DNA of 64,000 nt. It comes from Billgrantia endophytica (GTDB lineage Bacteria; Pseudomonadota; Gammaproteobacteria; Pseudomonadales; Halomonadaceae). The notes beneath the pieces are model-generated. The model had not been told where the DNA came from and ran no database searches. It saw only the letters and a program-made list of their open reading frames with translations. The position numbers were made by a program, and so were the translations under genes. The stretch spans positions 132,939 through 196,938 of the forward strand of contig NZ_PNRF01000007.1 of assembly GCF_002879615.1 (NCBI RefSeq), in the 5' to 3' direction. The stretch's first letter is position 1. Each line of letters starts with the position of its first letter. Shown in pieces: positions 52,508 to 61,168 of this stretch.

Positions 52508-53071
52508 ATGACGTTCAAATTCGATAAGCTCTACCGCCTCGGGGCCTGGGGGGCGGCCGCCTGCATGGTCGTCATCTGTGCCCTGATTGCCCTTCAGGTC
52601 ACTTTCAGGCTGGTGGATGCCGCCCTGGTGCTGGTTGGCCTGCGCCGCCTCGGGCTCGGTATTACCGGGGTATCGGAACTCGCCTCCTACCTGCTGGTAG
52701 GAGCCACGTTCCTCGGACTTGCCTATACCTTCGTCCATCACGCCCACATTCGCGTGACACTGGTGATTTCCCGGCTGCCCTCCGCCATTCGCGTGTGGTT
52801 CGAGGTCTTTGGGCTGCTGGTCGCACTGGTCATCAGCCTGCTGCTCGGCTATGGGCTGATCGAACTGGTCCGGGAGAGCCTGCAGTACCGAGACGTCTCA
52901 TCCGGCTTCCTGTCGATCCCGCTGTGGATTCCACAAACCGTCCTGGCGACCGGGGTGGGCCTGCTCTGCCTGGCGTTGCTCGAAGCACTCGTCATTGCCT
53001 TGCGAATTGCCGCCCGCGACCCCTCGAGCTTCCGCGAAGCGACAGCCATCGACGACAGCGAGACTCGCTGA
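52508..53071 (+). CDS. dctQ: TRAP transporter small permease DctQ
   Basis: A 187-residue membrane protein with four spans (about 12-35, 55-78, 95-120 and 140-160). ELASYLLVGATFLGLAYTF and HHAHIRVTLVISRLP are the conserved DctQ segments. It lies 31 bases after dctP and 29 before dctM. Together with DctM it forms the sodium-driven membrane part. Confidence 0.9.
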   Translation: MTFKFDKLYRLGAWGAAACMVVICALIALQVTFRLVDAALVLVGLRRLGLGITGVSELASYLLVGATFLGLAYTFVHHAHIRVTLVISRLPSAIRVWFEVFGLLVALVISLLLGYGLIELVRESLQYRDVSSGFLSIPLWIPQTVLATGVGLLCLALLEALVIALRIAARDPSSFREATAIDDSETR

Positions 53072-53100
53072 GCCCCCTATTCTCTTTCGGAGATACTCTC

Positions 53101-54405
53101 GTGCTGACATTGAGTCTGGCTACCGTCTTCACGCTGGCGCTACTGTTAGGCAGCGGTGTATGGATCGCTTTCGCGCTGATCGGTACCGCCTGGGTGGCGC
53201 TGGCTCTCTTCAGTCCGTTTGCTCCAGGCCCGATCCTGGCCTCGGATTTCTGGGGCGCCAGCTATGGCTGGGATCTTACCGCCCTGCCGATGTTCATCTG
53301 GATGGGGGAAATCCTGTTTCGCTCCGGCCTTGCCGATAACATGTTCCGTGGGCTCTCGCCATGGCTGAACCGCATGCCGGGGCGGCTATTGCATACCAAC
53401 ATCATCGGGAGCGGCATGTTTGCGGCCGTCTGCGGCTCGTCGGCGGCCACCTGCGCCACGGTGGGCAAGATGACCCTGCCGGAACTGGAGCGTCGCGGCT
53501 ACGACAGCAACATGGCAATCGGCACCCTGGCCAGCGCCTCTACGCTGGGGCTGCTGATTCCTCCCTCCATCGTGCTGATCGTCTACGGCGTCGTGACGGA
53601 GCAGTCCATTTCACGACTGTTCATGGCCGGCATTGGCCCGGGCCTGATGATCCTGGCCCTTTTCATGGGCTACCTGATCCTGTGGTCGCTGCTCAAGGGA
53701 GACCGTCAGGGGCTCACCGGCCAGGACGAGTCATCCATGCCACTGGCAGAGAAGCTGCGTAACACCCTGGAACTGCTTCCGATCCTGCTGCTGATTGGCA
53801 GCATCATCGCAACGATCTACGGTGGCCTGGCGTCACCAACCGAAGCGGCCGCCGCGGGTGTCGTGTTGTCGATGATCATTGCCCGCTGGAATGGCAGCTT
53901 CGGTATGGCCACTTTCAAGGCATCGCTGTTCGCTGCCATTCGCACCGCCTGCATGATCGCGTTCATCATTGCCGGGGCCTCTTTCCTGACGTCGGCCATG
54001 GGCTTCACCCAGGTTCCCATGCAACTCGCTCGCGCAATTGGCGAAATGGGACTCTCCCCCACCATGCTACTGGTGGCCTTGACCCTGCTGTTATTGGTGA
54101 TGGGCTGCTTCCTGGATGGGATTTCCCTGATCCTGCTGGTCACCTCGATCATCATGCCCCTGGTCAGCGCAGCCGGGTTCGACCTGATCTGGTTCGGGAT
54201 CTATCTCGTGGTCGTGGTGGAAATGTCGCAAATCACGCCACCGGTGGGCTTCAACCTGTTCGTTATCCAGGGCTTGACCGGCAAGGACATCCTGACCATC
54301 ACCAAGGCCACGCTGCCCTTCTTCCTGCTGATGCTGCTCTCCATTGCCCTGCTGCATCTCTTCCCGGAGATAGCGCTGTACCTGCCCCAGAGCATGTCGC
54401 GCTAG
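53101..54405 (+). CDS. dctM: TRAP transporter large permease DctM
   Basis: A 434-residue membrane protein with about 12 spans. The start is GTG at 53101 with CGGAG 8 bases upstream; a much longer frame reaching into dctQ is rejected. DctM landmarks: PMFIWMGEILFRSGLADNMF, GSGMFAAVCGSSAATCATVG (about 100-119), GTLASASTLGLLIPPSI and MSQITPPVGFNLFVIQGLTG near the end. It is convergent with the kinase gene. Confidence 0.92.
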   Translation: MLTLSLATVFTLALLLGSGVWIAFALIGTAWVALALFSPFAPGPILASDFWGASYGWDLTALPMFIWMGEILFRSGLADNMFRGLSPWLNRMPGRLLHTNIIGSGMFAAVCGSSAATCATVGKMTLPELERRGYDSNMAIGTLASASTLGLLIPPSIVLIVYGVVTEQSISRLFMAGIGPGLMILALFMGYLILWSLLKGDRQGLTGQDESSMPLAEKLRNTLELLPILLLIGSIIATIYGGLASPTEAAAAGVVLSMIIARWNGSFGMATFKASLFAAIRTACMIAFIIAGASFLTSAMGFTQVPMQLARAIGEMGLSPTMLLVALTLLLLVMGCFLDGISLILLVTSIIMPLVSAAGFDLIWFGIYLVVVVEMSQITPPVGFNLFVIQGLTGKDILTITKATLPFFLLMLLSIALLHLFPEIALYLPQSMSR

Positions 54406-54426
54406 CGGGCCTTCCCCCAGCGCCCG

Positions 54427-54440
54427 CCCGGGGCCCCGGG
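54427..54440. repeat. 14-base perfect palindrome between dctM and the kinase gene
   Basis: CCCGGGGCCCCGGG at 54427-54440, in the 64-base gap between the convergent dctM and kinase genes. It is too short and loop-free for a standard terminator but could slow polymerase from either side. Confidence 0.4.
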
Positions 54441-54469
54441 TTGACGCGCACGCTCGGGTCTTGTCGCGT

Positions 54470-56290
54470 TCATGAGGCTTCCCGTGGGTTACGGGGATAG
54501 TACCGCTCGGGCTGGCGCTCCACATGGGCGAAGAAGCGCGTGTCCTTGTACGGCATCTTCATGAAACCGGAAACGCCCAGCCCCTCGATCAGGTCGACGG
54601 CCGACAGGATATCATCGAGCCGCTGATGGAATTCCTCCTCCCGGGAGGGATCGAGCAAGCGATAATAGCTGTGGATCTTCAGGTGTTGCGGCAATGACTC
54701 GAAGATGATCATGCCGGTATGGTGAATCTCGTTCAGTGCCTCGAGGGAAGTGATGATGGCCTCCGGCAGCACCAGGAATTCCTCGGGGTCGGGTCCGTCC
54801 TCGAAGTAGCTGTGCAGCCTGCTACGGTCTTCCAGCTCGGGCATGGCGCTGACTTCATAACGCAAGGCCATACCCGGCTCGATGACGAAGGGGGAATCGG
54901 GTCCTTCGCGGTCCAGGTGCAGGGTGTCCCGGGCATTGAACAGGCAGCTCTTGAAGATACCTTGTCGATAGATGGCCCGGGCCAGGTTCACCATATTGTT
55001 GACGGCAGCGACGAAGGCCGGTTTCAGCTCGGGGTCGTGCAGGTTGAGCGAGGTATCGATATAGACGCCTTCCGCCTCCCAGCGCACTGCCAAACCACCC
55101 ACCACGGGATACTTGCCCAACCGGCTGACCGCCGCCAGGAACGCTTTCTCCGTTTCCCCCATGCCCTGCATGAAATTCTTGTAATAGCGATCGAGCTGCA
55201 CATCATTGACATCATTCAGCGTCTCCCTGACGCCCTCTTCCCGAAGAAACGCCTTGCGTGAGCTGTAGACCACGGTGTCGATGTCTCTATCGGAAGGCCG
55301 CACCCAGGTAGGCACGAGCGCTGCCTCGGGCGGCTCTGGCAGATCGATCATCACCAGCCGTGCCAACCTTGGCATCTCGCGTATGAAGTGGTCGCCGGCG
55401 CGCAGCCGCACTCGCGGATCGGAATCCAGCATGCCATCGAGCATGCGGGCGAATTCCATGGGTAGCCCCAGGGACGTCGCGGGAATGGCGCGATGACCGA
55501 AGCGGCAGGATTGCGCCGAGGCCAGGGCATAGAGGGTACCGGCGGCACCCTGCTCATCGAAACGAGGTGATGAGAGCGCGCCATTGAGCTGTTCCTCGCC
55601 GATGAAATAGACGTCTCCCAGTCGGGCATTGGTCTGCTGGAGATTGTCCGACATCAGTTCCATGACATTGGCCGCCAGGAACTGCTGGCTGGCATCGAGC
55701 TGGGCAAAAACCGACGAGCCCCAGTCGATCAGCGCAATGGACTCGCCCCGGGCATCGAAGACCAGGTTCGATGGCTTGATGTCTCCATGGACCATGGGCC
55801 GCCCCGCAGGGCCTGCCTCTCTGCGCAGGGAACGCAGGATATCCGCCAACTGGCCGGCAATATGCACGACCAGCCGTGGCGACAGCCGCCCTTCCCGCAG
55901 CGACACCACCTCGAGATTGAGTCCGGGCGCTCGCTCCATCACCAGAATCGACTGATTGCGAACGCGCTGGTAGGCGATCAGCTTCGGCACCCGCGGATGG
56001 TCGACCTGCTCCAGCATGAAGGCCTCCTCTTCGAGGCGGTCCTGCAGGTGCAGGGGCAGGTTGACCCGGGTGAACTTGAAGACATACTCCTCGTCCCGGG
56101 CGGTGATCCCGGCGAAGACGAAACCGTAGGCTCCCTTGCCGATTAGCTCGATATTCCGGTATCCCAGCTGAGAGAGCTGGGCCTGACACAACGCCACCCA
56201 CTCCTTGAGCTTGCGGGCATCGTCGTGGCTGAGCAGATAGATCGACTGCTCTTCCGGAATATAGAATTGCTGCAGCGGCGCCTGGGACAT
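54470..56290 (-). CDS. Hanks-type serine/threonine protein kinase with unknown C-terminal domain
   Basis: A 606-residue soluble protein. The kinase domain (about 45-320) has the glycine loop GKGAYGFVFAG (51-61), ATP lysine Lys72 in VFKFTR, acidic residues in helix C (88-89), catalytic loop HGDIKPSNLVFD with Asp170 and Asn175, and the metal-binding DWGS (Asp189) in place of DFG. All residues needed for activity appear present. The C-terminal 280 residues match no domain I know. There is no membrane span or PASTA repeat. The gene follows the E2 gene by 30 bases in the same direction, so it is probably cotranscribed with the branched-chain dehydrogenase genes. Confidence 0.85.
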   Translation of the reverse strand: MSQAPLQQFYIPEEQSIYLLSHDDARKLKEWVALCQAQLSQLGYRNIELIGKGAYGFVFAGITARDEEYVFKFTRVNLPLHLQDRLEEEAFMLEQVDHPRVPKLIAYQRVRNQSILVMERAPGLNLEVVSLREGRLSPRLVVHIAGQLADILRSLRREAGPAGRPMVHGDIKPSNLVFDARGESIALIDWGSSVFAQLDASQQFLAANVMELMSDNLQQTNARLGDVYFIGEEQLNGALSSPRFDEQGAAGTLYALASAQSCRFGHRAIPATSLGLPMEFARMLDGMLDSDPRVRLRAGDHFIREMPRLARLVMIDLPEPPEAALVPTWVRPSDRDIDTVVYSSRKAFLREEGVRETLNDVNDVQLDRYYKNFMQGMGETEKAFLAAVSRLGKYPVVGGLAVRWEAEGVYIDTSLNLHDPELKPAFVAAVNNMVNLARAIYRQGIFKSCLFNARDTLHLDREGPDSPFVIEPGMALRYEVSAMPELEDRSRLHSYFEDGPDPEEFLVLPEAIITSLEALNEIHHTGMIIFESLPQHLKIHSYYRLLDPSREEEFHQRLDDILSAVDLIEGLGVSGFMKMPYKDTRFFAHVERQPERYYPRNPREAS

Positions 56291-56320
56291 ACCTCACCTC
56301 TTCAATAGCGCAGCAGTGAA

Positions 56321-57928
56321 TCAGCCCAGGTGAAGGAGCATGGTCTCCGGTTTTTCCAGGTACCCCTTCCAGGCGTTGCAGAAGCGTGCAATGGTGCCCC
56401 CATCGATGACCCGATGATCCCCTGCCCAGGTGATGGTCATGATCGCTCGCCGCGTTACCTCGCCCCTGTCATCGAAGCGAGGTAGCCACTGGGTCTTGCC
56501 GATGGCGACGATGGCCAGTTCCGGGGCGTTGATGATCGGGGCCGCATAGGTTCCGCCGAGCGCACCGATATTGGAAATACTGATGGTGCCTCCCTTCAGG
56601 TCAGCCTGCTCCACCCGCCCCTCGCGGGCCGCCGTGGTCAGCCGCTCGACCTCGCGCGCCACGTCCAGCAGGGTGCGGCGCTCGACATGCTTGACGTTGG
56701 GTACCAGGAGGCCCGCACGGCTGTCCACCGCCATGCCCACGTTGCACGACGGCAGGTAATGGATTTCCGATACCTCCTCATTGAGCCGGGCATTGAGGAT
56801 CGGAAACTCCCGCACCGCCAGCGCCATGGCCTTCATGAAGAACGGCATCAGGGTGAGCCGGGCTCCCTGGGCTTCGGCCCGGGGCTTGAGCCGCTCACGC
56901 AGCGAAAGCAGATCGGTGACATCGATCTCTTCCCCATACTGGAAGTGGGGAATCGTGCTGGCGGCTTCCACCATGCGCCTCGCCATCACGGCACGGACGC
57001 CGCGTATCGGCTCGACGATGACATCGCCTTCGACAGGTCTCGCCCGGGTGACTGGCCGCTCGGGCTCGCCGGGCGCCCGACTTGAAGCCGGGACCTGTTC
57101 GGCACCCGCTTCGAGGAAGCCGAGCACGTCTTCCTTCAGTACTCGGCCATCCTTGCCGGAGCCGGATATCGCCTCGAGCGCCAGCCCGTGCTCACGCACC
57201 AGGCGGCGCACCGCGGGGCTGGCCGGAATACGACCGTAGGGGCCACGCCCGGTCGATGCCACGTTCTCGCCCCGGGATTCGTCCTGGGAAGGTGCGGCCG
57301 GACTCCCCGGGGCTGGGCGAGCCGCCTTGCTCGGGCTCTCTTCCACATGGGCAGGCTCATAGGCATACAAGGGAGCGTGCACCTTGGCTATTTCACCCTT
57401 GGCCACATGGAGACGGCTCACCCGCCCGGCTTCGGGTGCGGTGATCTCCACCAGGGCCTTGTCGGTCATGACATCGACCAGAGGCTGGTCTTCCTCTATG
57501 CGATCCCCTTCGGCGACACGCCACTCCACCACTTCGCACTCGACGATGCCCTCGCCAATATCGGGCAGGATGAAGTCGGTGGCGGCAACGGGTGTCGTGG
57601 CGGATGGCGAACCGGGAGGCGTGGCACTGGGAGCCGGTGCAGGCTCGGCCATGACCGACTCCTCGGTGACGGCCGGGGCGGGCTCGCTCTCACCGTCACC
57701 CTCGTAGGCGAACAGCGGAGAATGGACCTTGGCAATCTCGCCTTTCGGGACGTACAGCTTCGTCACTCGCCCCGCCTCCGGCGCGGTGATCTCGACCAGC
57801 GCCTTGTCGGTCATGACCTCGACAACGGGCTGGTCCTCTTCGATGGCGTCTCCTTCGGCAACGCGCCATTCGACGATTTCACATTCCACGATACCTTCAC
57901 CGATATCGGGCAGCATGAAGTCACTCAT
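56321..57928 (-). CDS. bkdB: Branched-chain 2-oxoacid dehydrogenase E2 (dihydrolipoyl acyltransferase)
   Basis: The 535-residue core of the complex, which transfers acyl groups to CoA. It has two tandem lipoyl domains (3-76 and 118-191) with lipoyl-lysines Lys42 and Lys157, 63 of 74 residues identical, joined by Pro/Ala-rich linkers. A peripheral subunit-binding domain follows (about 235-272: IPASPAVRRLVREHGLALEA) and then the catalytic domain (about 300-535) with DHRVIDGG near the end. E2 of this kind usually has one lipoyl domain in branched-chain enzymes. It lies 28 bases after the E1beta gene. Confidence 0.93.
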   Translation of the reverse strand: MSDFMLPDIGEGIVECEIVEWRVAEGDAIEEDQPVVEVMTDKALVEITAPEAGRVTKLYVPKGEIAKVHSPLFAYEGDGESEPAPAVTEESVMAEPAPAPSATPPGSPSATTPVAATDFILPDIGEGIVECEVVEWRVAEGDRIEEDQPLVDVMTDKALVEITAPEAGRVSRLHVAKGEIAKVHAPLYAYEPAHVEESPSKAARPAPGSPAAPSQDESRGENVASTGRGPYGRIPASPAVRRLVREHGLALEAISGSGKDGRVLKEDVLGFLEAGAEQVPASSRAPGEPERPVTRARPVEGDVIVEPIRGVRAVMARRMVEAASTIPHFQYGEEIDVTDLLSLRERLKPRAEAQGARLTLMPFFMKAMALAVREFPILNARLNEEVSEIHYLPSCNVGMAVDSRAGLLVPNVKHVERRTLLDVAREVERLTTAAREGRVEQADLKGGTISISNIGALGGTYAAPIINAPELAIVAIGKTQWLPRFDDRGEVTRRAIMTITWAGDHRVIDGGTIARFCNAWKGYLEKPETMLLHLG

Positions 57929-57956
57929 CTTGCATCTCCTGTCCTGATATCGATCG

Positions 57957-58934
57957 TCAGAAATTCACGCAGGTCCGGATGGCCTCGAATATCTTGAGGT
58001 GGTCCGACATGTACTCCTTTTCCAGCGTCAGCGGAAAGGGAGTATCCATGCCGGTCACACGCTCGATGGGCGATTCCAGGTACAGGAAGCAGCGCTCCTG
58101 GATGGTGGCCGCAATCTCGCTGGCAAAACCACCGGTTCGCGGCGCCTCATGGCTGATGACCAGGCGGCCCGTCTTGAGCACCGACTCGGCAACGGAATCC
58201 TCGTCCCAGGGCAGAATCGAGCGCAGATCGATGACTTCGCAGGAAACACCCTCCCTCTCGGCCAACTCGACCGCCTTTTCGATCAGCTCCATCTGGGCGC
58301 CCCAGCCCAGCACGGTGATATCCGTCCCCTCCTTGATGACTTCCGCCTCACCGATTGGCAGCTGGTAATCGTCCTCCGGAACCTCTCCGGTGGAGGCACG
58401 ATAGAGCCGTTTGGGCTCAAAGAAAATCACGGGGTCCGGGTCGCGGATGGCGGCCAGCAGCAGTCCCTTCGCCTGGTAGGGGTTACGCGGCACGACCACC
58501 TTCAGGCCCGGCGTATGCGCGAAATAGGCTTCCGGCGATTGGGAATGATAAAGCCCGCCGGAGATCCCGCCGCCATAGGGCGTGCGGATCGTCAGCCCGC
58601 CGACATTGAACAGGTCACCGGAGCGATAACGGAATTTGGCCGTCTCGTTCACGATCTGGTCGAATGCCGGAAAGATGTAGTCGGCAAACTGGATCTCGGC
58701 CACCGGCACCGAACCCTGGGCCGCCAGGCCATTGGCAAAGCCGATGATGCCCTGTTCCACTAGCGGCGTATTGAAGCAGCGCGCTCTCCCGTATTTTTCC
58801 TGCAGGTTGCTGGTGGCGCGGAAGACCCCGCCGAAGACGCCCACATCCTCGCCAAAGCACAGGACCTTGTCGTCCTCGGCCATGGCGATATCCAGTGCGT
58901 TGTTGATCGCCTGCAGCATGTTCATCTTGGGCAT
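57957..58934 (-). CDS. bkdA2: Branched-chain 2-oxoacid dehydrogenase E1 beta subunit
   Basis: E1beta, 325 residues, forms the alpha2beta2 thiamine enzyme with E1alpha. The ATG at 58934 ([15 protein letters not shown]) lies one base after the E1alpha stop; a longer frame to 59027 is rejected. Family motifs: [20 protein letters not shown] (27-46), [37 protein letters not shown], and [33 protein letters not shown] is characteristic of the branched-chain rather than the pyruvate enzyme. Confidence 0.94.
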   Translation of the reverse strand: MPKMNMLQAINNALDIAMAEDDKVLCFGEDVGVFGGVFRATSNLQEKYGRARCFNTPLVEQGIIGFANGLAAQGSVPVAEIQFADYIFPAFDQIVNETAKFRYRSGDLFNVGGLTIRTPYGGGISGGLYHSQSPEAYFAHTPGLKVVVPRNPYQAKGLLLAAIRDPDPVIFFEPKRLYRASTGEVPEDDYQLPIGEAEVIKEGTDITVLGWGAQMELIEKAVELAEREGVSCEVIDLRSILPWDEDSVAESVLKTGRLVISHEAPRTGGFASEIAATIQERCFLYLESPIERVTGMDTPFPLTLEKEYMSDHLKIFEAIRTCVNF

Positions 58935-58935
58935 T

Positions 58936-60165
58936 TCAGGCTTCTCCCTGGTCGTCGCCGGCCTTGGCGGCATCGGTCGATACGCTGACATCCGGGTCGA
59001 GTGAGCGGGCCCCCTTCGGATAGGCATCCGGATACTTGCGGATGTGGGTCTTGAGCGCGTCGAGCTGACGCTGCAGCGCCGGGGTCACATCGGCGTAGAC
59101 ATCGGTCACCAGCGTTTCCAGGGGTGGTGGCGGTCGCTTCTCGGCGCGCTTCATGGTCTCCAGCACCTCTCGGCGCAGGCTCTCCTGAAGGGCCTTTTCC
59201 TCGCCCTCGCTCCACCATTCCCGATCGAGCAGCCAGCGCTGCATGCGCAGGATGGGATCCTTCTCGCGCCATGCCTCTTCTTCCTTGCGGGAGCGGTACC
59301 CGGAAGGGTCGTCCGACGAGGAGTGGGCAGCGAGACGATAGGTCATCGCCTCGATCAGGACCGGCTGGTTCATCTCAACCGCAATGGCGCGGGCCTCCTG
59401 GGTCGCCCAGTAGACCGCCAGGATGTCGTTGCCGTCGACCCGGATGACATGCATCCGATAACCGAAGGCGCGCGGCGCGATACCATCGGCGGCAAACTGC
59501 TCATTGGCCGGAGTCGAGATCGCATAGCCGTTGTTGCGGCAGAAGAAGATCACCGGGACCTTGTGCACCGACGCCATGTTGAGTGCCGCGTGAAAGTCGC
59601 CCTCGGACGCCGCGCCTTCACCGAAGAAGGTGATGGTGCAGTGCCCTTCCCCCGCCATCTTCTGTCCATAGGCATAGCCCGCCGCCTGGGGGATCTGGGT
59701 CGCCAGGGGTGAAGAGATGGTCATGTAGTGGAGCTTGCGCGACCCATAGTGGACCGGCATCTGGCGCCCCTTGCCGTAGTCGAGTTCATTGCCGAACAGC
59801 TGGTTCATGAACTCGTCATAGCTGAAGCCGCGATAGGCCAGGGCGCCCTGTTCACGATACTGGGCCATGATCATGTCGGCGTCGTCCAGAGCGGCCGTTG
59901 CCCCGATCACCGCCGCCTCCTCGCCCGTACACTGCATATAGAAACTGAGCCGGCCCTGGCGCTGGGCCGCCATCATGCGCTCGTCGAGCACCCGGGTGAA
60001 GATCATGGCGCGATAGATACGCAGCGCCTTTTCCTTGTCGAGCCCGGGCGTGTCGGCACCCTCCACCAGGGTGCCGTCCTGCTGCAGGAGCCGAAAGGTG
60101 GGGATATGGAATTCATCGCCGGTCATGAAGGTTGGCGAATGGATGTCATGAGTTGTTGTCATCAT
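58936..60165 (-). CDS. bkdA1: Branched-chain 2-oxoacid dehydrogenase E1 alpha subunit
   Basis: E1alpha, 409 residues, binds thiamine diphosphate and decarboxylates 2-oxoisovalerate and its relatives from valine, leucine and isoleucine. The thiamine motif runs from [10 protein letters not shown] (182-191) to CRNNGYAIS (209-217). The loop [17 protein letters not shown] (276-292) matches the phosphorylation loop of the mitochondrial enzyme (HSTSDDSS in human), including the serine that is phosphorylated there. QGWWDEEQEK-like [10 protein letters not shown] follows. The first ATG (60165) and the second (60162) are both usable; AAGGA precedes them. It is the first gene of the operon; no E3 gene is adjacent. 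Confidence 0.94.
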   Translation of the reverse strand: MMTTTHDIHSPTFMTGDEFHIPTFRLLQQDGTLVEGADTPGLDKEKALRIYRAMIFTRVLDERMMAAQRQGRLSFYMQCTGEEAAVIGATAALDDADMIMAQYREQGALAYRGFSYDEFMNQLFGNELDYGKGRQMPVHYGSRKLHYMTISSPLATQIPQAAGYAYGQKMAGEGHCTITFFGEGAASEGDFHAALNMASVHKVPVIFFCRNNGYAISTPANEQFAADGIAPRAFGYRMHVIRVDGNDILAVYWATQEARAIAVEMNQPVLIEAMTYRLAAHSSSDDPSGYRSRKEEEAWREKDPILRMQRWLLDREWWSEGEEKALQESLRREVLETMKRAEKRPPPPLETLVTDVYADVTPALQRQLDALKTHIRKYPDAYPKGARSLDPDVSVSTDAAKAGDDQGEA

Positions 60166-60196
60166 CCTGGTCCTTGGTAGTGGCAGGAGGAAAACC

Positions 60197-60211
60197 GCCC
60201 CTTGTGGGGGC
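60197..60211 (-). promoter_or_regulatory. Hairpin in the leader of the branched-chain dehydrogenase operon
   Basis: GCCCC (60197-60201) and GGGGC (60207-60211) with a five-base loop. On the minus strand GGTTTTCC follows, so the element resembles a weak attenuator 32 bases before the E1alpha start codon. Confidence 0.3.
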
Positions 60212-60251
60212 AGTGTTGACTCTAATGTAGTCGGCTGCCAGAGGTTGTCTC

Positions 60252-60293
60252 CAGCGTACCGCCAACGCTGGCCTGGTTGACATTAACGTAAGA
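60252..60293. promoter_or_regulatory. Operator-like dyads upstream of the branched-chain dehydrogenase operon
   Basis: TTGACATTAACGTAAG (60278-60293) is an imperfect palindrome resembling the TTnACGTTAACGTnAA type of site that I recall for the MerR-family regulator LiuR, which controls branched-chain amino acid degradation. Next to it CCAGCGT (60252-60258) and ACGCTGG (60266-60272) are perfect inverted repeats seven bases apart. Both lie 87 to 128 bases upstream of E1alpha. Confidence 0.45.
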
Positions 60294-60343
60294 TGCCGTA
60301 AAACGCATCCTTTTTGCTAGCTGCAAGGCATATTGGTTGATGA

Positions 60344-60368
60344 AAACTCTGCCTGACCCATTCAGGCA
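60344..60368 (-). terminator. Rho-independent terminator of the osmoprotectant operon
   Basis: TGCCTGA (60350-60356) and TCAGGCA (60362-60368) pair over seven bases with a five-base loop. On the minus strand GAGTTTTC follows (T run 60344-60347). It lies 11 bases after the yehW stop. Confidence 0.65.
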
Positions 60369-60379
60369 CGACAGATCCG

Positions 60380-61168
60380 TCAGGTGGACAGCGGCCGGTG
60401 TCGCTGGAGCCGATCGAACAGGCTGTCGATGGTGATGGCCAGCAGGCCGATCAGCACCGCCCCCTGGACGATGTAGGCCGTATTGCCGTTGACGATGCCC
60501 GAAATGATCGGATCCCCCAGGTTGCTGGCACCCACGGTGGCGCCAATGGCCGCCGTCGCGATATTGATGGTGACGGAGGTCCTGATTCCTGCCAGGATCA
60601 CTGGGGCCGCCAGCGGCAGTTCCACCTGGCGCAGGATCTGTCCTCCCGTCATGCCCATGCCCCGGGCTGCCTCACGCACCCCCGCGTCGATTCCCGAAAG
60701 ACCGGCCAGGGTGTTGCGCACGATGGGCAGCAGACCGTAAAGCAGAAGGGCCACGATGATGGGCAGGGTGCCGAACCCCAGCGCCGGCACCGCCAGGGCC
60801 AGGACCGCCACGGGAGGGAAGGTCTGGCCGATGGAGGCCAATTGGGCCACCATCGGCTGGAAATCCCGACCCGCCGGGCGTGTCACCGCGATCGCGGCAC
60901 CAACCCCCAGAAGAATCGCCAACAGTGACGCGACCCCTACCACCAGCAAATGCTGTCCCAACAGCGCTGCGAAGCTCGTACGGCGATAGATCACCTCACG
61001 CGTATCGGGCTCCACGAGCCGGAAGACGCCCTCCATGTGGCTCATGCCGAAGGTCAGCAACAGCAGCAGGATCAGCCAGATCAGCGGTACTGACCAGCGC
61101 GTCAGGAATAGCGCCCAGCCGCCCGCCAGGTAACGATGCAGCGTAGAGGTGTGGCTGGCACCGCTCAT
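60380..61168 (-). CDS. yehW: Osmoprotectant ABC transporter permease YehW
   Basis: Inner-membrane permease of 262 residues with six spans. The pattern is that of OpuCB/YehW: IGQTFPPVAVLALAVPALGF (about 114-133), LLYGLLPIVRNTLAGLSGID, EAARGMGMTGGQILRQVELP (coupling loop) and IATAAIGATVGASNLGDPI. The ATG overlaps the stop of the ATPase gene (ATGA). It is the last gene of the yehZYXW-type operon and is followed by a terminator. Confidence 0.9.
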   Translation of the reverse strand: MSGASHTSTLHRYLAGGWALFLTRWSVPLIWLILLLLLTFGMSHMEGVFRLVEPDTREVIYRRTSFAALLGQHLLVVGVASLLAILLGVGAAIAVTRPAGRDFQPMVAQLASIGQTFPPVAVLALAVPALGFGTLPIIVALLLYGLLPIVRNTLAGLSGIDAGVREAARGMGMTGGQILRQVELPLAAPVILAGIRTSVTINIATAAIGATVGASNLGDPIISGIVNGNTAYIVQGAVLIGLLAITIDSLFDRLQRHRPLST

